Positions 56,954 through 64,000 of a stretch of DNA of 64,000 nt are shown here, one piece after another. Source of the stretch: Dermatemys mawii (lineage: Eukaryota; Chordata; Testudines; Dermatemydidae); assembly GCA_007922305.1 (NCBI GenBank), contig ML677364.1, forward strand, positions 21,063,326-21,127,325. The letters are read 5' to 3'. The notes beneath the pieces were generated by a model. The model saw only the letters and a list, made by a program, of their open reading frames with translations, ran no database searches and was not told the DNA's origin. Each line of letters begins with the position of its first letter. Positions within the stretch are counted from its first letter, which is position 1. The translations under genes were made by a program, and so were the position numbers.

Positions 56954-57664
56954 TAGAGTTGCCAGGAAGCCCGTGTTCAGAACACCCGGTCAAAAAGCAC
57001 TGTTGACCAGGCGGCTAAAAGTCCAGTTGGTGATGCAGCAGGGCCAAGGCGGGCTCCCTGCCTGCTCTGGCTCTGTGCGGTTCCCTGAAGCATGTCCTGC
57101 TCCAGGGGTGGCCACGGGCGCACTGCACGCTTCCCCTGCCCCAAGCACCAGCTTCACAGCTCCCACTGGCTGGGAATCTGTGGGTGTGGGCAGCACAGAG
57201 CCCCCTGATCCCTTTGCCTAAGAGCCGGACATGCCGGCCATTTCTGGGAGCCGCCTGAGGTAAGTGCTGCTTGGCCAGAGCTTGCACCCCAACCGCCTCC
57301 TCAACAAATTCCCTCCCACAGCCCGCGCCTCCTTCTGCCCCCCTCATCCCTGGCCTCACCCCAGAGTCCACACCCCCTTCCACACCCCAGCTCCCCACCC
57401 CAGTCCGGAGTCCCCTCCCTCCCTCTGAACCCCTCACTCTGAACCCCTCATTTCTGGCCCCACCCCAGAGCCTGCACCACAAGCCAGAACAGTCACCAGT
57501 TCCCACACTGGAACACGGTGCCCCAGCAGGGTGAAAGTGAGTGAGAGTGCGGGAGAGCAAGCAATGGAGGGAGGGGGGATGGGACCTCAGAAAAGGGGCA
57601 GGGCCTCAGGGAAGGAACAGGGCAAGGTGTTCGGCTTTGTGCAGCTGGAAAGTTGGCAACCCTA
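56954..57664. mobile_element. GC-rich hAT-like element (711 bp) with 8-bp duplication
   Basis: The element opens TAGAGTTGCCAGG and closes GTTGGCAACCCTA, inverted ends. AGCTGCAC is duplicated exactly on both sides (56,946-56,953 and 57,665-57,672), as expected for hAT. The interior is strongly GC-rich, with long C-rich strings at 57,300-57,470 that create overlapping open frames of up to 181 codons on both strands. No transposase motifs were seen, so it is non-autonomous. Confidence 0.85.
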
Positions 57665-57672
57665 AGCTGCAC

Positions 57673-59528
57673 ACGCTTATGAGAAAAAGTAATTTTTTCA
57701 GTACCAGTAGCAAGGAACAAAGCGATTTAGAAAATGCACAACTGGCCTAAATCCCTTCCTCTGGCCTGCCAATAAAACTACATCTTTTTAAGAGCCTGAA
57801 ATGGCTAATGTGGAGCCTGTTCTGTTTGTTAAATAATACATATGCAGGTTTTTCCATGTCAGTTATGTATCAATTATTGTATAATTACATAATCACTATA
57901 ATTAGATTTAACTACATAATTAGGATGTGTAATTACATAATTAGAACATGTAATTACTAGTTGAAAAAAGTGAAGATTATTGGAAAAAGTTACATGCATG
58001 TGCAGTAGGTAATTGTGAAATTAAATATTTTGGTCTTCACCATTTTCACATTTTTTTATGACAAACTAATTAGTCCATATTATAAATTAATTACTTGCAA
58101 TGTTTATTTTAAACAACTAAAACTCTCTAGGGTTTAGAGCATATCCAAGTCTTATAATCTATTTCTTTCCTCTCTTTTACAGCTTAAAAATAACTGACTG
58201 GATTACTTTGAAATCTCTCCCCCCATACGTCTGTTCATACACACAACTTTGAAAAAAAAATGACTGCTTTGAAGTTATATGACAAATTCTGTCTTTTAAT
58301 ACACCAGTTGGACTCCCAGTGATGGGCATCTATTGACTTAAAGGGAGTTATGTATATTCATGTATGGCGAGCAGAAATTTGTTTTAAGTGTCTTAATTGT
58401 ATCAAATTTAATCCAGAATAGTTTAGATATTATAATACTGAACATCGAAACTTAACAATAGCTGTACTAACGATCCCCATTAAATCACCATTAAGTCTGG
58501 TTAATTAACGTAATTAAAATACGTTGGCGATGAAAGGGTTAAGGATGCGTATAAGAAGAACCATTTAGTGTATACGAAGGACGCAGGAAGCTCCTGGTTT
58601 CCTGAGCAGGGCAATTCCAACTCCTGACTGGGTTCTTTCATTCAGTTCATGTGACCTTGTTCCATGTGAGCCTGAAGAAGCATCTGTAGGACACGTGCTG
58701 GAATCACAGTCTGTCTAGATACACGTGGAACCCAGTAAGACAGCACTCTTACTCAAGGAGATAACCAGGAGATGTGCTGACATGAATAAATGCTCCTGCT
58801 GTAGACAGTGTTTTTTTGTTATGTTGCAGGTACTTATAAATGCTACCATTTGTTGTTACAAAGTGCTTTTTAAAATACATCTGTGTTCCCAAAGGAAAAA
58901 ACAGTAACTCTTTGGAGTCAGTATGTTCCCCCAACCCCCAAAATCTTACATAACCTTAGCAAATCCAAAGTAAAAAATGCCCTCAGATTTTTACAGTAAA
59001 ACAATAATAAGGGTTTGCAGGAAAACTGAACTGAAGCAGGAGCTGAATATTATTTTAAAGGGGAAAGAAAGGAATAGGCTATGGGAATTCTAAGTCTTTT
59101 GCAGAACGTCCAAGGTGATCACTAGTTTTTTTAACTGTTGTGATCCATATATTAAATATATCACCATACCAATGAGCTTTCTGATTTTGAATCCCAACCA
59201 AGCAGAAATACACAGTTTTCCTGTATGAAAGCAAATGGTGATGAACAGGGAAACTAAAGATTACCACTAACACATATCTCCTAGTTACAAAACCAAAATC
59301 AGTTAATAAAAACATGTCATGTTTCTTCAAAACCTAATGGATGAAACCTTAGTCAACTGATATAGGAGGAAGCAGCATAAGATCAATAACAAGGTTAAAT
59401 TACCAGAATTAAGGAACAACATGAAGATTTTTAAGGAGAAAGCAGGCACCTTTGCAATAAGGGTACTATAATATGTTGCCTAGCAACAAGACATAAAAAT
59501 GATATACAATGCTTGTAACTTCTTTCCC
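57673..59528. other. Unannotated AT-rich DNA
   Basis: No gene is recognised. A cluster of 'taattacataattag'-type repeats lies at about 57,880-57,960. Sequence at 58,540-58,760 has a SINE-like composition but no A or B box I could confirm. Confidence 0.45.
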
Positions 59529-59628
59529 ATACAAAAACAGCACCCTACCAAGACAGCTTCATAATGTACTCCTACAAACTAAAAATCCATAGAGATCATT
59601 AAAGCCTCCATCTTCTGTAATGTACTCA
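59529..59628 (+). repeat. 100-bp direct repeat, copy 2
   Basis: Partner of 55,872-55,971. Both ends of similarity are abrupt: the left flank changes at 'cccat' versus 'cacgt', and the right at 'actcagtgg' versus 'actctgtta'. This is unlike a gradual divergence of a larger duplication. Confidence 0.9.
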
Positions 59629-59639
59629 GTGGAACAATC

Positions 59640-60850
59640 ATGTGTTTTTGTTAATGCAGTAAAACACTGCATTTATTTAATGATTACCCAATGATACAGC
59701 AGCACAACAACAGGAATTTTTCAGTGTTAAGCTCAGAGAGTCCATTCCAAGATAGAACATCTCTTCTGAGAATAAATGTATCTAACCAGACCAGTGGAAA
59801 GCCCAAGACAGTGGTCGGGGAAATCAACAACAAAAAGGTTTTTTGAATAGAGGAAGTTAAAATCTGTGACTAAAAGTAATAAAATGCCTGTAAATACATT
59901 TACACCTTTTACGTTTCCTTCTACAGTTTGCAAGAAAATTCAGGATAGTTGCAAAAGTATCACGAGCTTTCTGGTTACTAAGAGGCCAATGATAGGGATA
60001 CCACAAAAAGCTATAAAGGAGATGGTAGGAAGTTGCTAAATAAGGACCACTATGCGTAGCAATATAAGGAAGTTACAAATGCTGTGCTAGGGAGCAAATT
60101 CTGTTGCAGCTGGGTATGTCACTAACATGACAGGTGGAAGTAAATTAGATGAGAGATGGAACAACTGCTAGGTGTTGGTACGGCCATCTGTGGTAATGGA
60201 GTGGGGCAGGAGCAGCTGTCAATTAGAGCTTGGGTGGAGAGAGCCCAATTTTTTTTGCCAGCCCAATTACAAAAGATGATCAGCAGCCAAAAAATAAGAC
60301 CCATAGCTAAGAGATAGTGTAGGCTAGGGGCCAAGAAATCATATGTCTAATTTCTAGGACAGTTCTGGCAGAAATAGTCGGTCCTTAAGTAATTTTCTGA
60401 GCTGCAGTGCAGAGTACTCAGAGAAGATGGTGTTGTCTGGCAGACCCTCATAGCTAAGGATGCTGGTCAAGAACCACAGGGCAGGATGGGAATCCAAATG
60501 AGTCTCTCTCTCTGACGTATTCAAACAACTTGAAATTTTGCACTAGTAGAAAAAATGACTTATGACAGGAAGACCTGGGAACCGAGGAAAAATGTAAGGC
60601 TGAGAAGCTTAAAAATTTTAACACCTGCTGCAGGCTTGGGAAGTCCATTTAGGTCCAGCTGGAATTAACTGGGTGCATATTAATGGAGAGTATCAGTAGA
60701 GAACAGTCTAAAATGCGGCATTATGCATATAAGAAAGGAAGGATTATGTGTAGGTTAGGAGATTTAGACCACATTAAAATGATTAATTCAGGCCTGGAGC
60801 AAATGCATGCAGCACACATTGCAGGCAATGGAAATTGTACCTGCTTAATC
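59640..60850. other. Unannotated DNA
   Basis: No gene or recognised repeat is visible. Frames of up to 70 codons lack motifs. Confidence 0.5.
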
Positions 60851-60854
60851 CAGG

Positions 60855-61040
60855 GCTGAATTTAGTTCTTAAATTCTAATCCTCGTTCTACTACTGATTT
60901 GCTTTCATTCCTTCAGCAAAACACTTAACTCTCTTTGGCCATCTGTAAAACAGGTATAATTGTATGTACCTACCTGTCTGCAGCACTATGAGGATTCATT
61001 AATGATTATTTACATGCTAGTAAATTTTTGGATGAAAACA
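60855..61040 (+). repeat. MIR/CORE-like SINE
   Basis: The order 'attctaatcctcgttctact', 'aaaacacttaactctctttg', 'gccatctgtaaaacaggtat', 'aattgtatgtacctacctgt', 'ctatgaggattcattaatga' is colinear with MIR (tyrosine-rich 'tcctggctctgccac', 'cttaacctctctg', 'catctgtaaaatgggga', 'tacctacct', 'gaggattaaatgag'). Confidence 0.7.
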
Positions 61041-61229
61041 CAATGTATTATTATTATTACACAAATGCAAATTCCACTTGTACTGAATTGTTACATAATT
61101 TATAACGGAAATACAGTAACTCTGAGTGGGACTGAGATCCCATTGATTGGTAAGTAATAAATTAAAACCTTACATGCACACCACTACTTGTCACTTACCC
61201 CTCCACGTGAGAACCCTTACAAGTTGTTA

Positions 61230-62040
61230 TCAAACAATTACAACGCATACTTGATGATGACAACATCCTGAAAAAAAATCTTTCCTGAGCCCCCTCTTTT
61301 GGCCTTCAAGCAATTCCCAACCTTACCACGCCCATCATCAAAAGCAGGCTCCCCACAGACCGGGACACACCAATTCAAAGCAGCTCCAGACTCTTCCAGA
61401 ACAACAGATACAAAAGCTGCAGCCATATCTCCACTGCTCCAATGATCAATACTCCCACAACACACCTTTCATGGGTCCTACACATGCCTGTCACAACATA
61501 CAGTGTGCTCATACAGTGCATCTAATGAACCAACAACTATCGTGTGGGTAAAACTAGACAATAACTACGCTCTCAAATGAACTCACACAGAAAAATGATA
61601 AAAGACAAAAACACCGTATTACCCATGGGTGAATACTTTTCACAAAGTGATGACTACATTTGACCCCGGAGTCCTCACACACAAAGGAAACCTGCACAAT
61701 GCCTTCAAAAGATGAGCCTGCGAATTTAAATTCATAACTCTGCTGGACACTAAAAAACATGGACTGAACAGAGACACTGGTTTTATGGCTCATTACAATA
61801 GTTTGTAATGCTCCCTACTGCCCGCTAACTCTTAATTGCCCATTTAATTTTTCTCCTACAATATGTGAGAAACCCTTGTGCTTAACTCTTTCTTATATCT
61901 GTATTTAGCTCAGATGCTCTGGTTACTCTCTCCAGACCTGAAGAAGAGCTCTGTGAAGCTCCACAGCATATTCGTTTCCCCAGCAGAAGTTGGTCCAATA
62001 AAAGACATTAGCTCATTTATCTGGTCTCTCTCAAAGTCTG
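61230..62040 (+). mobile_element. Relic of a second Penelope-like family
   Basis: Translation of the plus strand gives, in shifting frames, ITTPIIK-like 'NLTTPIIKSRLPTDRDTPIQ' (about 61,320-61,375), then RYKSCSHISTAPM (about 61,408-61,447), then PMGEYFSQSDDYI and finally CEFKFITLLDTKKHGLNRD (about 61,716-61,772) followed by a GFMAHYNSL-type end. The last block aligns with LQFICKFDTINLGLNRDFEW in the other PLE (40,160-40,230). After the coding relic comes the tail 'gacctgaagaagagctctg', 'agaagttggtccaataaaag' also seen at 16,545-16,660. Stops and shifts abound, and no reverse transcriptase part was found upstream. Confidence 0.65.
61935..61985 (+). ncRNA. Decayed hammerhead-like motif, second PLE family
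   Basis: The core CTGAAGA fits the CUGANGA consensus, followed by A and a stem GAGCTC...GAGCTT-like (GAGCT/AGCTC). The GAAA after stem II has become CACA here, so this copy should not cleave. The copy at 16,552 keeps GAAA but has CCGAGGA. Confidence 0.3.
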
Positions 62041-62044
62041 TTAG

Positions 62045-63700
62045 TGGCATACTATGCAAGACTATTGAATCTGGTACTTGGTAGCTAGAATAAGGGTAGA
62101 ATTTAAGGGGGGATTGGCCCTGGGCACAAAACCACAGCTATGGTAGCACAGCACTTCCATCACAAGCATTCGAAGGTGAAGCACTAACAAAAGTTAAAAA
62201 GTCATGTACTAGTTTGTGATTAGCAGAAGTTCATGGGATCGACTGGATGAGATCAAACAAAAGCATGTGAAATTTTATTTCATCTAAGCAAAGGACAACT
62301 TTTAGCTCCAAAGGTCATTTTCATTGTGCAGTATGTCAGGGTATTATTTTAGATAGTTGTTTGGATTAATGGTAACTGAAAAGAGGGAGACTTTGGCATG
62401 ATATAGAAAAATATATAAATATGTAAATGCATAAAGGGAAGTCAAGTGTGACTCCCTTTCCTAATTGCCTAACATAATTCCCACTAGATGCATAAATTAC
62501 AGCTCCTATTAACAGCACTATGAATAATAATCAGTTTACTTTCTGGCTTGTATCTAAATATACTTTCTATATGATTTCATCTTTTATTCAGCTGTTTAAG
62601 AGCAGAACATCTAATTACAGTTCCTATTAGTCTACATTATTATTATTTTTTTTGCCACACAGGGCATGTGTAAGGCTGATTTTCTAAAAACAGACAGAAT
62701 TCTTTAGCATATGGAAAAATTGTGTTATTATTAATACATTCCCAAATGACTCCACATTTCAATTCCCTTAATTATTTAGTCATTGCTGATTATGTCTTTT
62801 CACAATTCATTATCCCATTTCCTGCTATGTGGGCATTTTATTCATTAAGTGTCAAAATGAAGGGCCTGACCTCCAAAAAGATAATCAGGAAATAAGTGGC
62901 AGATATAAAAGGTCTGGGTTGTCCTTAAGTGCTCACTTCTTTCAGTAGCTATGCCTGTTCTTAGTGAGTGACAACAGAAACTAAACATTGTCAGTAATTA
63001 CAAAAATATACAGAAGTATCAATCTGCATGTACGGTAAGTGTAGCTCTCTGGTTTTTTTTTTCAAATGTACACTCTCTTACACCAGTTTATTGTTACTAC
63101 TGAAATGTGACAGTAATAGGACGTGTTATGAAGAGACAGGTCCCTCCATAGTTAAAGTTGAAGAAACCTTCCATTTAGAAGCATGATTTTGACTCCTTCC
63201 TTCCATTCTAACTTCATCAAAATGAGACCAGGTGAAAGCAACCTGACTGGAATGCAGAAAGGGCAAGAACTGGTCTTGGGAAGGTGGTGGTGGAGGAAAT
63301 AGATTGGAACAAATAGCCTTGGGTTACGGAGAATGGAGTGGGGGTAAGGGAGACTGGGACAGGCAATGTGAAGACTAATATCAGAAGCAGAGAAGGGGTT
63401 TACTGAGACTGGCTGTGCAAGGAGACGGAGGCAAGGAGCCTATGTTTAAAAGGCTAAGAGGAGGAGCCTGGCATGGGAGACTGGGTCATGGGACTGGGTG
63501 TAGGGACTGAGAAGCCTGGAACTGGACTGAGATGCCTGAGTGGGAGACTGGGATTGGCTAGGTGATGACACTGTGACTATGAAGAGGAGTTGGGGGAGGG
63601 GCAGGAATGAGTGTGGGGAAGAGACAAGATTGGGACAGGATGGAGGGAATGGGAACAGAAATGTTTCTTTCCATAAAAGGATACTACCCTCCAAAACATG
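62045..63700. other. Unannotated DNA
   Basis: No gene is recognised. A TTATTATTATTTTTTTT tract lies near 62,638. A purine-rich stretch at 63,280-63,660 produces an 82-codon minus-strand frame of low complexity. Confidence 0.5.
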
Positions 63701-63709
63701 GACTAGAAC

Positions 63710-63948
63710 CTGAAGGTATGTCTACACTACCTGCCGCTCTCTCAGTGCTCTCTTGTCAACTCCTGTATTCCCCTGCTGCGAGAGGCGCAGGCAGAGTCAA
63801 CAGGGGAGCAGCAGCAGTTCACTCATAGCAGCAAAAGTGTTGCAGTGAGTAGATCTAAGTACTTTGACTTCTGCTACGTTATTCTCATAGCTGAAGTTGA
63901 GTATCTTTAGATCGATTCCCCCTCCCCCAGTGTAGACCAAGGCTAAGA
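63710..63948. mobile_element. Foldback MITE with inverted ends
   Basis: Ends GGTATGTCTACACTACC and CCCCAGTGTAGACCAAGG are inverted (GTCTACACT/AGTGTAGAC). Inside is a second palindrome at about 63,851-63,914: AGATCTAAGTACTTTGACTT pairs with AAGTTGAGTATCTTTAGAT around 'ctgctacgttattctcatag'. This layout is typical of a CpG-decayed short DNA element frequent in turtles. Non-coding; flanking duplication not clear. Confidence 0.65.
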
Positions 63949-64000
63949 TTCCAGATTCTCAATACTCATCTATTTTCAGCAAATATCTGTGAAACCCACT

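Noticed and set aside
57015..57560. 181-codon frame in the GC-rich element
   Set aside because: It lies wholly inside the hAT-like element, where GC-rich sequence depletes stops on both strands.

Overview
The window looks like intergenic or intronic nuclear DNA of a sauropsid vertebrate, most likely a turtle. I found no intact host protein-coding gene, rRNA, tRNA, CRISPR array or bacterial-type operon. Open reading frames are short and mostly chance, and the DNA is AT-rich. The interpretable content is layered transposable elements: CR1 LINE fragments in both orientations, Penelope-like elements (PLEs), a degraded Ty3/gypsy retrotransposon, solo LTRs, hAT-type and Harbinger-type DNA transposon relics, foldback elements, old MIR/CORE-like SINE pieces and microsatellites. 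The turtle call rests on the mix of abundant CR1, the PLE end beginning GACAAAGAGTCCTGTGGCAC and the GC-rich short elements, which I know from turtle DNA. It is recognition, not a database result.

Layout. 1-3 kb: a decayed Harbinger-type Myb/SANT gene with an apparent intron, followed by a GC-rich block. 3-13.5 kb: mostly unique AT-rich DNA with MIR-like pieces and a CR1 3' end (8.2-8.5 kb). 13.5-18 kb: an LTR-like block, a foldback DNA element (14,456-15,040), then a gypsy element on the minus strand (15,042-17,815) with two LTR remnants, gag, a pol that joins reverse transcriptase to integrase by an internal deletion, and two PLE-derived insertions. 18.3-19.5 kb: long antisense CR1. 23.9-24.6 and 42.4-43.1 kb: two copies of one solo LTR, each with a perfect 4-bp target duplication. 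27.6-29.1 kb: an LTR interrupted by a second LTR, with a relative of the outer one at 33.4-34.1 kb. 35.16-36.63 kb: a 1.47-kb foldback element. 38.2-40.55 kb: the best-preserved element, a PLE on the minus strand with reverse transcriptase motifs and a GIY-YIG endonuclease, bounded by a 13-bp target duplication and headed by an inverted copy of its own tail. 40.7-44.5 kb: antisense CR1 pieces interrupted by an hAT MITE, a solo LTR and a small MITE. 48.4-49.1 kb: CR1 with the end of ORF2. 56.95-57.66 kb: a GC-rich hAT-like element with a perfect 8-bp duplication. 61.2-62.0 kb: a relic of a second PLE family.

Nothing here acts as a host pathway. The most interesting system is the PLE set: two families whose ends carry hammerhead-ribozyme-like motifs, one near-complete copy, and a 196-bp palindromic micro-insertion made only of PLE ends. 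All element identities come from reading motifs and repeat structure by eye. Boundaries without target duplications are approximate.
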